This document shows positions 49,161-58,241 of a DNA stretch of 64,000 bases, piece by piece. A model generated the notes under the pieces. The model was given only the letters and a program-made list of their open reading frames with translations, was not told where the DNA came from and did no database searches. Source of the DNA: Variovorax sp. EL159. GTDB taxonomy: Bacteria > Pseudomonadota > Gammaproteobacteria > Burkholderiales > Burkholderiaceae_C. The stretch is from positions 937,336 to 1,001,335 of the forward strand of contig NZ_FMUJ01000003.1 in NCBI RefSeq assembly GCF_900100965.1, read 5' to 3'. A program made the translations under genes and the position numbers. Every line of letters starts with the position of its first letter. Position 1 is the stretch's first letter.

Positions 49161-49230
49161 GAAGCGGAAAGTTCGAAGTGGCGACGCCGCGAGCATAGTG
49201 CCCGGAGACGACGTCGCGGACAATCGTGGC

Positions 49231-50145
49231 GTGTCCGCCACTCCCCCCCACGCCGCGCCGCCGGCGCACTACGAGAATTTTCCGGTCGCGTCGTGGCTGT
49301 GCCCGCCGCACCTGCGCCCGCCCATTGCCGCGATCTACCACTTCGCGCGCACGGCCGACGACATCGCCGACGAGGGCGACGCCTCGTCCGAGCAGCGCCT
49401 GGCCGAGCTGGCCGCCTACCGCGAAGAACTTGCCGCCGCCGCCCGCGGCGAGGTGTCCACCTCGTCGCGCTGGCCGCAGGTGTTCGGCCCGCTGGCCCAC
49501 AGCATTGCGCAGCACGCCCTGCCCGAGGCCCTGCTGGCCGACCTGCTCAGCGCCTTCGTGCAGGACATCGTGAAAACCCGCGACCGCGGCGCCTACGCCG
49601 ACCGCGCCGAGCTGCTCGACTACTGCCGCCGCTCCGCCAACCCGGTCGGCCGCCTGCTGCTGCACCTGTACGGCGTGACCGACTCAGGGGCGCTGGCGCA
49701 GAGCGACGCCATCTGCAGCGCACTGCAGCTCATCAATTTCTGGCAGGACCCGAGCGTCGACCTGCCGCGCGGCCGCTTCTACTTTCCGCTGACCGACTGC
49801 GACCGGCGCAGCCTCACACGCGAGAACTTCAAGGTTTTTGCGCCGCTCTCGAACGCCCCGCCTCCGCAGGAAGCTATCAATCTGATAGCAGTCGTGTCTT
49901 TCTGGGCGCGCGAGCTGATGAAAGAAGGCGCGCCCCTCGTGCACCGCCTGCCCGGTCGCGCCGGCTGGGAGCTGCGCCTTGTCGTGCAGGGCGGCCTGCG
50001 CATCCTCGACAAGATCGAGGACCTGGGCTTCGACACCTTCTCGCAACGCCCCACCATCGGCAAGGCCGATGCGCCGCGGCTGCTCTGGAAGGCCATGCGG
50101 ATGCGGAGACAATGGCGGCCCATGAAAGCAGCGCCTCCCCGATGA
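49231..50145 (+). CDS. hpnC: HpnC, squalene pathway synthase (hydroxysqualene formation)
   Basis: This 304-residue prenyl-condensing enzyme is of the squalene/phytoene synthase superfamily. It has the first Asp-rich motif RTADDIADEGD, the second region LINFWQDPSVDLPRGRFYFP and the start YENFPVASWLCPPHLRPP, which is typical of HpnC. In the HpnCDE route HpnD condenses FPP to presqualene diphosphate and HpnC converts it to hydroxysqualene. A GTG start at 49231 is preferred since it is directly upstream of the conserved region. It overlaps hpnD by ATGA. Confidence 0.9.
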   Translation: MSATPPHAAPPAHYENFPVASWLCPPHLRPPIAAIYHFARTADDIADEGDASSEQRLAELAAYREELAAAARGEVSTSSRWPQVFGPLAHSIAQHALPEALLADLLSAFVQDIVKTRDRGAYADRAELLDYCRRSANPVGRLLLHLYGVTDSGALAQSDAICSALQLINFWQDPSVDLPRGRFYFPLTDCDRRSLTRENFKVFAPLSNAPPPQEAINLIAVVSFWARELMKEGAPLVHRLPGRAGWELRLVVQGGLRILDKIEDLGFDTFSQRPTIGKADAPRLLWKAMRMRRQWRPMKAAPPR

Positions 50146-50981
50146 CCCCCGAGCAATACGTGCAAGACAAGGCCGCCGCTTCGGGCAGCAGTTTCTATTA
50201 CGCCTTCCTGTTTCTTCCCAAGCCGCGCCGCGCTGCCATCACCGCGTTCTATGCGTTCTGCCGCGAGATCGACGACGTGGTCGACGAGGTGTCCGACCCC
50301 GGCGTGGCCGCCACCAAGCTCGCCTGGTGGCGCACCGAGGTCGCCCAGTCTTTCGCCGGCCCGCCGCGCCACCCGGTGATGCAGGCGCTGATGCCGCACG
50401 CCGCCGCCTACGGCATCGAAGCCCGCCAGCTCAACGACGTGATCGACGGCTGCCAGATGGACCTGGACCAGACCCGCTACCTCGACTTTCCCGGCCTTGC
50501 GCGCTATTGCCACCTGGTGGCCGGCGTGGTTGGCGAAGTCGCGGCCCGCATCTTCGGCCAGACCGACCCGCAGACCACCGCCTACGCCCACAAGCTCGGC
50601 CTGGCGCTGCAGCTCACCAACATCCTGCGCGACGTCGGCGAAGACGCGCTGCGCGGCCGCATCTACCTGCCCGTCAACGAACTGCAGAAGTTCGACGTGA
50701 AGGCGCACGAGATCCTCAACCGCGTGCATTCCGACCGCTTCGTCGCGCTGATGAAATTCCAGGCTGCGCGTGCGCACGCGGCATACGACGAAGCCCTCGC
50801 CCTGCTCCCGCTGGCCGACCGCCGCACGCAAAAGCCCGGCCTGATGATGGCCAGCATCTACCGCACGCTGCTGCGCGAGATCGAACGCGACGACTTCCAG
50901 GTGCTGAACCAGCGCGTGAGCCTGACGCCGGTGCGCAAGTTCTGGCTGGCTTGGAAGGTGCAGGCGCTGGGCCGCATCTAG
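50142..50981 (+). CDS. hpnD: HpnD, presqualene diphosphate synthase
   Basis: The 279-residue enzyme has MTPEQYVQDKAAASGSSFYYAF, the first Asp-rich motif REIDDVVDE and the second TNILRDVGEDALRGRIYLP, all typical of HpnD. The start at 50142 overlaps the hpnC stop (ATGA); another ATG at 50112 would add ten residues and also has a GGAG-like sequence. It makes presqualene diphosphate from two farnesyl diphosphates for hopanoid or sterol-like lipid synthesis. Confidence 0.92.
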   Translation: MTPEQYVQDKAAASGSSFYYAFLFLPKPRRAAITAFYAFCREIDDVVDEVSDPGVAATKLAWWRTEVAQSFAGPPRHPVMQALMPHAAAYGIEARQLNDVIDGCQMDLDQTRYLDFPGLARYCHLVAGVVGEVAARIFGQTDPQTTAYAHKLGLALQLTNILRDVGEDALRGRIYLPVNELQKFDVKAHEILNRVHSDRFVALMKFQAARAHAAYDEALALLPLADRRTQKPGLMMASIYRTLLREIERDDFQVLNQRVSLTPVRKFWLAWKVQALGRI

Positions 50982-50992
50982 CCGCCACGCCC

Positions 50993-51817
50993 ATGGACCC
51001 GTGCCAAGTGCCGTATCGAGACCTGCTCGATGCGCTCTACAACAGCAGCCCCGCGGAAGATGTCTTCCAGACGCTGCTTCGCCCGTGGCTCGATGCACAC
51101 GAGGAGGAACGCGACTGGCTGAATGCGTTCGCGCACAGCACCTCGCATGCGCCCATCGCCATCGAGGACTCGTGGCGCCTCTACGCACTCTCGCGCGTCA
51201 ACCAGGTCCTGCTGCTGGCCTTTCAACACGATGAAGGCGAAGGCTGGGCAGGCCCGCTCCTGAGCCTGCCGGACTACCTGGCCTTCATGACGGGACTCGG
51301 TTGCCGCGTGGCCGATGAAGCGGACTACTCGCCGTTCTTCCATGAGATTGTCGAAGTCAGCGAAGAGAGAAATCGCTCATCGCGGCGCAAGGCCGTTGAA
51401 CTGGCAAGGGTCGACTGGCCCGCGCTGATGCTGGGCACGATGTTGTTCTCGCGCGCGGGCGTCGCCGTCAGTTGTGCCTTTGGCGCCCTGCATTCCGAGA
51501 TCGCCACGTCCTCGACTCTCTTTTGGGCATGCCGACGCAAGCACCGACGCACCTCGGACCTGTCGGATGGCTGGGGCTCCAACTCGCAATGGAGAACGAC
51601 CTTTCGCCGCGACCATGTCGTTGGCGACGAGCTGCTCTTCAATGCGGACGGCAAGCACGACCTGGCCGCGCCCGGATTGCCGGCCTCCGACGATGACCTG
51701 ACAGTTGCCGAGCGCATCGAGCTGCTCACTCACAGGTGTTTCATCCGCTGCGAGAAGCCGGACGACGACCTGTATCCCTACGGCGACCGAGTCCGGCTTC
51801 CCCGCATCCCCGGATGA
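50993..51817 (+). CDS. Unknown protein encoded between hpnD and hpnE
   Basis: This 274-residue protein matches no family I know. It is soluble, acidic and Trp-rich at first (VFQTLLRPWLDAHEEERDWLNAF, SWRLYALSRVNQVLLLAF), with a hydrophobic middle (VDWPALMLGTMLFSRAGVAV) and a basic stretch (FWACRRKHRRTSDL). It starts 11 bp after hpnD and its stop overlaps the hpnE start (ATGA), so translation is coupled. Codons such as AGA, AAT, TTT and AGT are more frequent than in hpnD or hpnE, and GC is visibly lower, suggesting a later insertion. Confidence 0.7.
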   Translation: MDPCQVPYRDLLDALYNSSPAEDVFQTLLRPWLDAHEEERDWLNAFAHSTSHAPIAIEDSWRLYALSRVNQVLLLAFQHDEGEGWAGPLLSLPDYLAFMTGLGCRVADEADYSPFFHEIVEVSEERNRSSRRKAVELARVDWPALMLGTMLFSRAGVAVSCAFGALHSEIATSSTLFWACRRKHRRTSDLSDGWGSNSQWRTTFRRDHVVGDELLFNADGKHDLAAPGLPASDDDLTVAERIELLTHRCFIRCEKPDDDLYPYGDRVRLPRIPG

Positions 51818-53079
51818 AAAAGCTCGCCGTCATCGGCGCCGGCTGGGCCGGCCTTGCCTGCGCCGTCGAAGCCACGCGCCTGGGCCACACCGTCACGCTT
51901 TTCGAGGCCGCGCACATGCCCGGCGGCCGCGCGCGCCGGGTCGACAACATCCACGGCCTTGCGCTGGACAACGGGCAGCACATCCTCATCGGCGCCTACA
52001 CCACCACGCTGAAGCTGATGCGCGAGGTGGGCGTCGATATCGACACCGCCCTGCAGCGCCTCCCGCTCTCGTTGCGGTTCGCCGATGGCGGCGGGCTGAA
52101 GCTGCCACGGCTGCCCGCGCCGCTCGATCTGCTGGCCGGCATCTTCACGGCCCGCGGCTGGACATGGCGCGACAAGTCCTCGCTGCTGCGCACCGCCATC
52201 GGATGGCGCCTTGCCGGATTCCGCTGCGCCAGCGACACCACCGTGGCCACGCTCTGCGCCGGCCTCACGCCGCGCGTCATGCAGGAGTTGATCGAGCCGT
52301 TGTGCGTTTCCGCGCTCAACACACCGGTCGCCCAATCGAGCGGCGAGGTGTTCCTGCGCGTGCTCAACGACGCGCTGTTCAGCGGCAGCGGCGGCGCCGA
52401 CCTGCTGCTGCCTCGGGTCGATCTGGGCGCGCTGTTTCCCGATGCGGCCATCCGCTGGCTCGCCGCGCACGATGCCACCTTGCGCATCGGCACCCGCGTG
52501 CGGGCCATCGCGCCTGAAGGGGACCAGTGGCACGTCGACGGAGAAGCCTTCGATCAGGTCGTGCTGGCCTGTGCGCCATGGGACGCCGCGCGGCTGGTCC
52601 GCGCCTCGGGCGTGCCGGCCGATTCGTGGTGCGAAACCACCGAGGCCTTGCGCTTCGAGGCCATCGCCACGGTCTACGTGCGTGGCGCTGCGCCGATGGC
52701 CGAACCCATGCTCGCGCTACGCAGCAACCCGGCCACGGCACCCGCGCAGTTCGTCTTCGACCGGAGCCAGCTCGGCGGCCCGCAAGGTGTGCTCGCACTG
52801 GTCATCAGCGCCAATGAAGCCTCGCGCGAAACCCTGGAGCGGCAGGTCATCGCGCAGGCCGCCACCCAACTGGGGCAGACCGGCCTGGAACTGATACAGA
52901 CCGTGGTCGAGAAGCGCGCCACCTTCGCCTGCACGCCCGCACTCGCGCGGCCACCCACATCCATCGCGCCCGGCCTGCTGGCCTGTGGCGACTACACCGA
53001 AGGCCCCTACCCCGCCACGCTCGAAGGCGCGGTGCTCGGCGGGCTCGCGGTCGCCCAGGCGTTGAAGAAGACACCATGA
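51814..53079 (+). CDS. hpnE: HpnE, hydroxysqualene dehydroxylase
   Basis: The 421-residue flavoprotein reduces hydroxysqualene to squalene. It has the FAD-binding start KKLAVIGAGWAGLACAVEA, the GG motif FEAAHMPGGRARRV, DNGQHILIGAY and the C-terminal FAD-binding GLLACGDYTEGPYPATLEGAVLGG. The start at 51814 overlaps the stop of the unknown gene upstream. No squalene-hopene cyclase gene is in the window. Confidence 0.94.
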   Translation: MKKLAVIGAGWAGLACAVEATRLGHTVTLFEAAHMPGGRARRVDNIHGLALDNGQHILIGAYTTTLKLMREVGVDIDTALQRLPLSLRFADGGGLKLPRLPAPLDLLAGIFTARGWTWRDKSSLLRTAIGWRLAGFRCASDTTVATLCAGLTPRVMQELIEPLCVSALNTPVAQSSGEVFLRVLNDALFSGSGGADLLLPRVDLGALFPDAAIRWLAAHDATLRIGTRVRAIAPEGDQWHVDGEAFDQVVLACAPWDAARLVRASGVPADSWCETTEALRFEAIATVYVRGAAPMAEPMLALRSNPATAPAQFVFDRSQLGGPQGVLALVISANEASRETLERQVIAQAATQLGQTGLELIQTVVEKRATFACTPALARPPTSIAPGLLACGDYTEGPYPATLEGAVLGGLAVAQALKKTP

Positions 53080-53378
53080 CCGAATTGCGCTACCTGGATT
53101 TCGACTACAGCGAAGACACCGAAGGCCACGGCACCTTCGACGCCATGGCGTCGACCACGCCAGAAAAAACGCATGAAGTGCTCGCGGAAATCGAGCAGGT
53201 GCTGGCCTGGGCGCAAGCCACCTTTCCGGACGGACGCGGTGCGCTCGACGACTGCGCGACGTGGGACTACGACCTGCAGCAGACGCGCGAAACGCCGCGC
53301 TTCGACACGGTCACGTTCTCGCTGGTCGGCACCGAGGATTTCTGCACGGCGCTGCGCGAACGGTTCGCGCTCGACTGA
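53076..53378 (+). CDS. Small acidic protein of unknown function
   Basis: The 100-residue acidic protein (MTELRYLDFDYSEDTEGHGTFDAMA...) starts in an ATGA overlap with the hpnE stop, so it belongs to the hpn operon. It has two hydrophilic helices and no membrane segment or recognised motif. It ends before a short 24-bp gap with the convergent lysE-like gene. Confidence 0.75.
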   Translation: MTELRYLDFDYSEDTEGHGTFDAMASTTPEKTHEVLAEIEQVLAWAQATFPDGRGALDDCATWDYDLQQTRETPRFDTVTFSLVGTEDFCTALRERFALD

Positions 53379-53402
53379 GGAAGGCGCCGCAGGGCGCCCG
53401 CC

Positions 53403-54047
53403 TCAGGCCGCCTTGTTCGGCAGCCGCAGCAGGCTCAGGCCCAGCAGCACGAATGCACCGCCCGACACGCGGTTGAACATCCGCGAGCGGCGCGGGTCGC
53501 CCAGTTGCTTCTTCAGCATCCGCGCCAGCAGCACGTAGAACGCGTGCGACAGTACCGAGCCCACGGCAAAGGTGGTCGTGAGCACCGCGAACTGTTCGAG
53601 GATCGGTGCGTCCTGCGTCAGGAACTGCGGGAACAGCGCCGAGAAGAACAGGATGCCCTTGGGATTGGTCAGCGCCACCGTCACGCCGTGGCCAAACAGC
53701 CGCCATGACGAGGACCGATTCGCACCCACTGCGGCAGACGGGCTCAGGTCCGAGAACACGCTGCCCCGGCTGCGCCACTGCTTGATGCCCAGATAGATCA
53801 GGTAGGCCGCGCCGGCCAGCTTCAGTGCCATGAAGGCATGGGCCGAAGTGGTCAGCACCACACCCAGCCCGGCCATGGCGGCGGCCGACACCATGAACAG
53901 CCCCATCGCATTGCCCAGCGAACTGATCATCGCGCGTCGCGGCCCGACAGAGATCGAATTCGACACCGCGAGCAGCACGGCCGGGCCAGGTGTGAAAGCG
54001 ACGAGCAGCGTCACGCCGCAGAAGATGAGCCAGTTGGAGAGATGCAC
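53403..54047 (-). CDS. LysE/RhtB-family amino acid exporter
   Basis: The 214-residue inner-membrane protein has about six transmembrane segments. It begins LIFCGVTLLVAFTPGPAVLLAVSNS, where TPGPAVL is the family signature, and continues with GNAMGLFM, KLAGAAYLIYLGIKQW and VALTNPKGILFFSALFPQF. It likely exports an amino acid or a homoserine-lactone-like compound; the substrate is not predictable. Convergent with the small gene at its left. Confidence 0.93.
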   Translation of the reverse strand: MHLSNWLIFCGVTLLVAFTPGPAVLLAVSNSISVGPRRAMISSLGNAMGLFMVSAAAMAGLGVVLTTSAHAFMALKLAGAAYLIYLGIKQWRSRGSVFSDLSPSAAVGANRSSSWRLFGHGVTVALTNPKGILFFSALFPQFLTQDAPILEQFAVLTTTFAVGSVLSHAFYVLLARMLKKQLGDPRRSRMFNRVSGGAFVLLGLSLLRLPNKAA

Positions 54048-54158
54048 TTTCGGATTTCCTGCGCGAAAGGAAGAACAAGACGGGGAGCGGGAAACTATAG
54101 TCCGACGGCCCGCCGCCCGCCGGGGTCGCGCCGATTACCCCTCACCTACGGAAAGAAC

Positions 54159-54464
54159 ATGGTCACCTGCTACCTGCGCTACATCGTCGATGCCTACAAG
54201 CTCAAGGAATTCGAGCACTACGGCAAGCTCTGGATTCCGCTGGTCGAGAAGTTCGGCGGCCAGCACCATGGCTACTTCCTGCCCTCGGAAGGCACGAACA
54301 ACGTGGCGTTGGCCATGTTCACCTTCCCCAGCCTCGCCGCGTACGAACGCTACCGCGCCGACTCGATGCAGGACGCCGAGTGCCAGGCGGCCTTCAAGTA
54401 CGCCGAAGAAACCCGCTGCATCGTGAGCTACGAGCGCAGCTTCTTCCGACCTGTCTTCAAGTAA
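54159..54464 (+). CDS. NIPSNAP-family protein
   Basis: The 101-residue dimeric alpha/beta-barrel protein reads MVTCYLRYIVDAYKLKEFEHYGKLWIPLVEKFGG, with the repeated pattern HHGYFLPSEGTNNVALAMFTFPSLAAYERYRADS, typical of bacterial NIPSNAP proteins. Biochemical function is undefined. It lies between two minus-strand genes, each with its own promoter region. Confidence 0.88.
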   Translation: MVTCYLRYIVDAYKLKEFEHYGKLWIPLVEKFGGQHHGYFLPSEGTNNVALAMFTFPSLAAYERYRADSMQDAECQAAFKYAEETRCIVSYERSFFRPVFK

Positions 54465-54480
54465 GGCCGCGCCGTCCTTA

Positions 54481-55212
54481 TCAGGCGCCCAGTGCCACGC
54501 ACAGGGCGTGCAGGTTCGGCACGATCAGTTGCGGCCGCGCGCCATGCACCCAGGGCCGCTCGTCGCGCACCAGCCACGCCGCCTGCATGCCGACGTTGAG
54601 CGCGCCCACCACGTCGAGCTCGGCGTCGTCGCCCACGTGCAGCACGTCTTTCGGCAACAGGCCGATCGAGGCCGCGGCAGCACGAAAGATCGGCGCATGC
54701 GGCTTGCCGCTGCCGAAGGCGCGCGCATTGAAGGCCGTGCGAAACCAGCGGCCCACGCCGGTCTTGTGGATGTCGGCGTTGCCATTCGAGATCGCGACCA
54801 GCGGATAGCGCTCGCTGAGCCACTTGAGCGCCGGCAGCGCGTCGTCGTACAGCGTCACGCGCTGGCGCTCGGCAAAGAAGACATCGAAGGCCGGCTCGGC
54901 CAGCGCCGGGTCTTCGCCCGCGCGTGTGAGTGCGGTGCGGATCGATTCACGGCGCAGCGCGCTCAGGTCGTGCGCAAGGTCGGAGCGCTCCTTGGCGGTG
55001 GCTTCGCGCAGCTCGCGAAGAATGCCCGGCTTCAGCAACAGCGAGGCCGTCTTCGGTGCCTCGCGCAGCAGCCATTCCTGCAGCGCGATCTCGGCGCGCT
55101 CGATGGTCGGCCAGATCGGCCAGAGGGTGTCGTCGAGGTCGAGGGAGATGGCCGAGATGCGAGAGAGATCGAGAGGCGCGGGGCTCGCAGGCGCCGTAGG
55201 AGCGGAAGTCAT
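54481..55212 (-). CDS. HAD-superfamily hydrolase
   Basis: The 243-residue protein shows HAD motif I SLDLDDTLWP (DxDDT with nucleophile Asp), a helical cap, motif II AISNGNADI, and motifs III/IV GSGKPHAPIF and HVGDDAELDVVGALNVGM. It is a phosphatase-type HAD similar to YigB/phosphoglycolate-like enzymes; the substrate is uncertain. ATG 55212 is chosen over a frame extending 15 codons upstream because the latter overlaps hemH. Divergent from hemH with an 17-bp gap. Confidence 0.9.
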   Translation of the reverse strand: MTSAPTAPASPAPLDLSRISAISLDLDDTLWPIWPTIERAEIALQEWLLREAPKTASLLLKPGILRELREATAKERSDLAHDLSALRRESIRTALTRAGEDPALAEPAFDVFFAERQRVTLYDDALPALKWLSERYPLVAISNGNADIHKTGVGRWFRTAFNARAFGSGKPHAPIFRAAAASIGLLPKDVLHVGDDAELDVVGALNVGMQAAWLVRDERPWVHGARPQLIVPNLHALCVALGA

Positions 55213-55229
55213 TTGCCTGAGAATATCGC

Positions 55230-56261
55230 ATGCCTCAAGACAACGAGAAGGTCGCATCGACCGTCGAACGCAGCGCCGTGCTCTGGTGCAACCTGGGCTC
55301 GCCCGATGCGCCCACCGCCGCGGCCGTGCGCCCGTACCTGGCCGACTTCCTGGGCGACCCGCGCGTGGTTGAAATTCCCAGGGTGCTTTGGGCGCTGATT
55401 CTTCACGGCATCATCCTGCGCACCCGGCCCGCCAAGTCGGCCGCCAAGTACGCCAGCATCTGGATGCCCGAAGGCTCGCCGCTCAAGGTGTGGACGCAGA
55501 AGCAGGCGACGCTCTTGGCCGGCTGGCTCGGCGAGCGCGGCCACCGCGTGATGGTGCGCGACGCCATGCGCTATGCCAACCCGTCCATCGCCTCGCGGCT
55601 CGATGCACTGCAGGCCGAAGGCGCGACACGCGTGCTGGTGCTCCAGGCCTACCCGCAGTATTCGGCCACCACCACGGCCAGCGTGATCGATGCGGTGAAC
55701 GACTGGAGCCGCCGCCAGCGCCGCGTGCCCGAGTTCCGCTTCGTCAACCAGTACCACGACGATCCGCTCTACATCGAAGCGCTCGCACAAGGCATCGAGC
55801 GCCACTGGAAGACCGAAGGCCGCGGCCAGGTGCTGCTGATGAGCTTCCACGGCATTCCCGCGCGCAACATCGCGCTCGGCGACCCGTACCAGGCGCAGTG
55901 CCTTGCCACGGCGCGGCTGCTCGCGGCACGGCTCGGCCTGTCGGACACGCAATACCGCGTGACCTTCCAGTCGCGCTTCGGCCGCGCCAAATGGCTGGAG
56001 CCCTACACCGAGCCGACCCTGCGCGAACTCGGCGCCGCCGGCGTCAAGCGGGTCGACGTGGTGTGCCCCGGCTTTCCGGCCGACTGCCTCGAAACGCTGG
56101 AAGAAATCGCCATGGAAGGCCGCGAGGCTTTCATGCATGCGGGCGGCGAGGCCTTCAGCTACATCCCCTGTCTCAACGACAGCCCGGCATGGATCACCGC
56201 GCTCGCGGGCATTGCCGAACGCAACCTGGCGGGCTGGCCCACACAAGCACCCACACCATGA
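55230..56261 (+). CDS. hemH: Ferrochelatase
   Basis: The 343-residue enzyme inserts ferrous iron into protoporphyrin IX, the last step of heme synthesis. It has [17 protein letters not shown] at the N-terminus, [11 protein letters not shown], the catalytic His207 (LLMSFHGIP) and Glu288 in [16 protein letters not shown]. Length is typical of proteobacterial HemH. It overlaps the next gene by ATGA; a methyltransferase and a secreted protein follow in the same operon. Confidence 0.97.
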   Translation: MPQDNEKVASTVERSAVLWCNLGSPDAPTAAAVRPYLADFLGDPRVVEIPRVLWALILHGIILRTRPAKSAAKYASIWMPEGSPLKVWTQKQATLLAGWLGERGHRVMVRDAMRYANPSIASRLDALQAEGATRVLVLQAYPQYSATTTASVIDAVNDWSRRQRRVPEFRFVNQYHDDPLYIEALAQGIERHWKTEGRGQVLLMSFHGIPARNIALGDPYQAQCLATARLLAARLGLSDTQYRVTFQSRFGRAKWLEPYTEPTLRELGAAGVKRVDVVCPGFPADCLETLEEIAMEGREAFMHAGGEAFSYIPCLNDSPAWITALAGIAERNLAGWPTQAPTP

Positions 56262-57106
56262 AGAAAGAACTGCACGAAGCCAACCGGCTCTCGTGGAACG
56301 CGGCAACCGTCGCGCACAACAGCCACAAGGGCGACCAGGCCGCCTTCTTCCGCAACGGCGGCTCCACGCTCTTCCCCGAAGAAACCGGACTGCTCGGCGA
56401 CGTGAAGGACCTGGCCGTGCTGCACCTGCAGTGCAACGCCGGGCAAGACAGCCTGAGCATCGCGCACCTCGGCGCGCAGGTGACGGGCGTGGACATCTCC
56501 GACGAAGCCATCGCCTTCGCCACGCGGCTCTCGGCACAGTCGGGCATTGCGGCGCGCTTCGAGCGATCGGATGTCTACGACTACTTTCGCGATGCGCAGG
56601 CGCGCGGCGAGCGCTACGACATCGTCTTCTGCTCGTACGGCACGCTCTGCTGGCTGTCCGACCTGTCGGCCTGGGCACGTGGCGTGTCGCAGATGCTCAA
56701 GCCCGGCGGGCGCTTCGTCTTCATCGACTTCCATCCCGTTGCGATGGTGTTCGACCCATCGTGGAAGTTTCACTACGACTACTTCAACGACGCACCGGTG
56801 CCGGAAGAAGGGGTGGGCGACTACGTGGCCCAGTCGGGCGACGGCCTCGTCCCCGATGGCTACCAGACCGGCGTGCAGGACTTCAAGAACCCGCATCCAA
56901 GCTTCGAGTTCGCATGGGGCGTGGGCCAGGTGACGACCGCGCTCGGGCAGTCCGGGCTGATCGTCGAGCACCTCGGCGAGTACCCGTACGCCAACGGCTG
57001 GAAGCCCTTCGAAGGCATGCGCGACATCGGTGGCCGCCGCATGGCAGCGCCCGAGGGCATGGCCCGCATTCCGCTGATGTACTCGCTCGCCGCGCGCAAG
57101 CCATGA
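56258..57106 (+). CDS. Class I SAM-dependent methyltransferase
   Basis: The 282-residue protein has the SAM-binding motif [28 protein letters not shown] (modified motif I), acidic Asp after the second strand, [13 protein letters not shown] and [11 protein letters not shown]. It starts in an ATGA overlap with hemH. The substrate is unknown; a small-molecule methyltransferase is most likely. Coupling to hemH suggests but does not prove a link to heme metabolism. Confidence 0.88.
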   Translation: MKKELHEANRLSWNAATVAHNSHKGDQAAFFRNGGSTLFPEETGLLGDVKDLAVLHLQCNAGQDSLSIAHLGAQVTGVDISDEAIAFATRLSAQSGIAARFERSDVYDYFRDAQARGERYDIVFCSYGTLCWLSDLSAWARGVSQMLKPGGRFVFIDFHPVAMVFDPSWKFHYDYFNDAPVPEEGVGDYVAQSGDGLVPDGYQTGVQDFKNPHPSFEFAWGVGQVTTALGQSGLIVEHLGEYPYANGWKPFEGMRDIGGRRMAAPEGMARIPLMYSLAARKP

Positions 57107-58212
57107 CCCGCCTTCCCGCGCTCTGCATCTGCGCCCTGTTGCTGCCGTTCGCTTCCTTCGCGAAGACGGCCGACGTGCCCAAGGGCATCTGGGAAGGCAC
57201 GCTCGGTACCAAGGCCATCGTGGCCTGCTTCAACGCGCAGTTTGCGAGCGGCAGCTACTTCTACCGGCAGTACAAGAAGCCGATCCAGTTGCGCCGCCTC
57301 GAGAAGGACGAGTTCTGGCACGAGGCCGACGACACCGGCCTCTGGTCGCTCGACCCCGCCAAGGGCTCGACGCTCACGGGCACCTGGAAAAGCGCGAAGG
57401 GCAAGCCCGTCACGCTGCCCATCCAGCTGAACCTGGCCGACGCAACGGGCGGCGACACGGCCTGCGGCACCGACGGCTATGCGGGCCTGCTCGAAGCACC
57501 GCCGAAGATCGAGACCGGCAAGAAAGAGGAGTACACGCCAGGCCGCAGCTTCCGCGCGCTCCGCTTCGCGGGACAGGAAACCCTGGAACTCTTCGGCCCC
57601 GAGCCCACGCTCGCCGCCATCAACCGCGAGCTTCGCGGCGACTTCGACACCAGCAAGGAGGCGGTCAAGGCGTACTTCGATACGCGGCGCGAGTTCCTCG
57701 GCCAGGTCGGCGTGCCGGCCGAAGACGAGAAAACCGCCTCGCCCGATCACTGGACCTCCGAATGGCTCAGCATCCGCAACTACAGCTGGACGGCAGGCAC
57801 CGGCAGCCGCGGCATCTCGTGGTTTTTTCGGACCTGGGACCTGAGGACCGGCAAGCAGGTCGACCCGTGGACATGGTTCGGCGCACGCACGCAGAAACAG
57901 AGCGACCCGCACGAGAAGAGCGGCACGGGCCGCGGAATGCTCACTCCGAAGCTGCGGCGCTTTCTGTTCGCCTACGGAAAAATCGATCCCTCGCAGGCGG
58001 AAAAGAACTGCAAGGACAACTACGAGGACGGCAGCCCGTACGACCTGACGCTGGAGACCAAAGGCATGAGCTTTTCTCAACCCGCGAACGGCGACGGCTG
58101 CGAGATCACGGTCGAAGTGCCCTACGCGGACCTCGACCCGATGCTCACGCCCGCAGGCAAGGCGGCCGTGCGGCGCATCCTGGCGTCACCGCCTGTGGCT
58201 CGCACGCGATAG
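57103..58212 (+). CDS. Secreted protein of unknown function in the hemH operon
   Basis: The 369-residue protein has a signal peptide ([20 protein letters not shown]) and no recognised domain. The mature part is rich in Gly, Trp and Lys, with conserved-looking GIWEGTLGTKAIVACFNAQF, DHWTSEWLSIRNYSWTAGT and KNCKDNYEDGSPYDLTL; paired cysteines may form disulfides. It overlaps the methyltransferase stop by ATGA, making it the third gene of the operon. Confidence 0.78.
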   Translation: MTRLPALCICALLLPFASFAKTADVPKGIWEGTLGTKAIVACFNAQFASGSYFYRQYKKPIQLRRLEKDEFWHEADDTGLWSLDPAKGSTLTGTWKSAKGKPVTLPIQLNLADATGGDTACGTDGYAGLLEAPPKIETGKKEEYTPGRSFRALRFAGQETLELFGPEPTLAAINRELRGDFDTSKEAVKAYFDTRREFLGQVGVPAEDEKTASPDHWTSEWLSIRNYSWTAGTGSRGISWFFRTWDLRTGKQVDPWTWFGARTQKQSDPHEKSGTGRGMLTPKLRRFLFAYGKIDPSQAEKNCKDNYEDGSPYDLTLETKGMSFSQPANGDGCEITVEVPYADLDPMLTPAGKAAVRRILASPPVARTR

Positions 58213-58241
58213 GCCGCACTCGATAGGCTGCAGGCCCCGTC

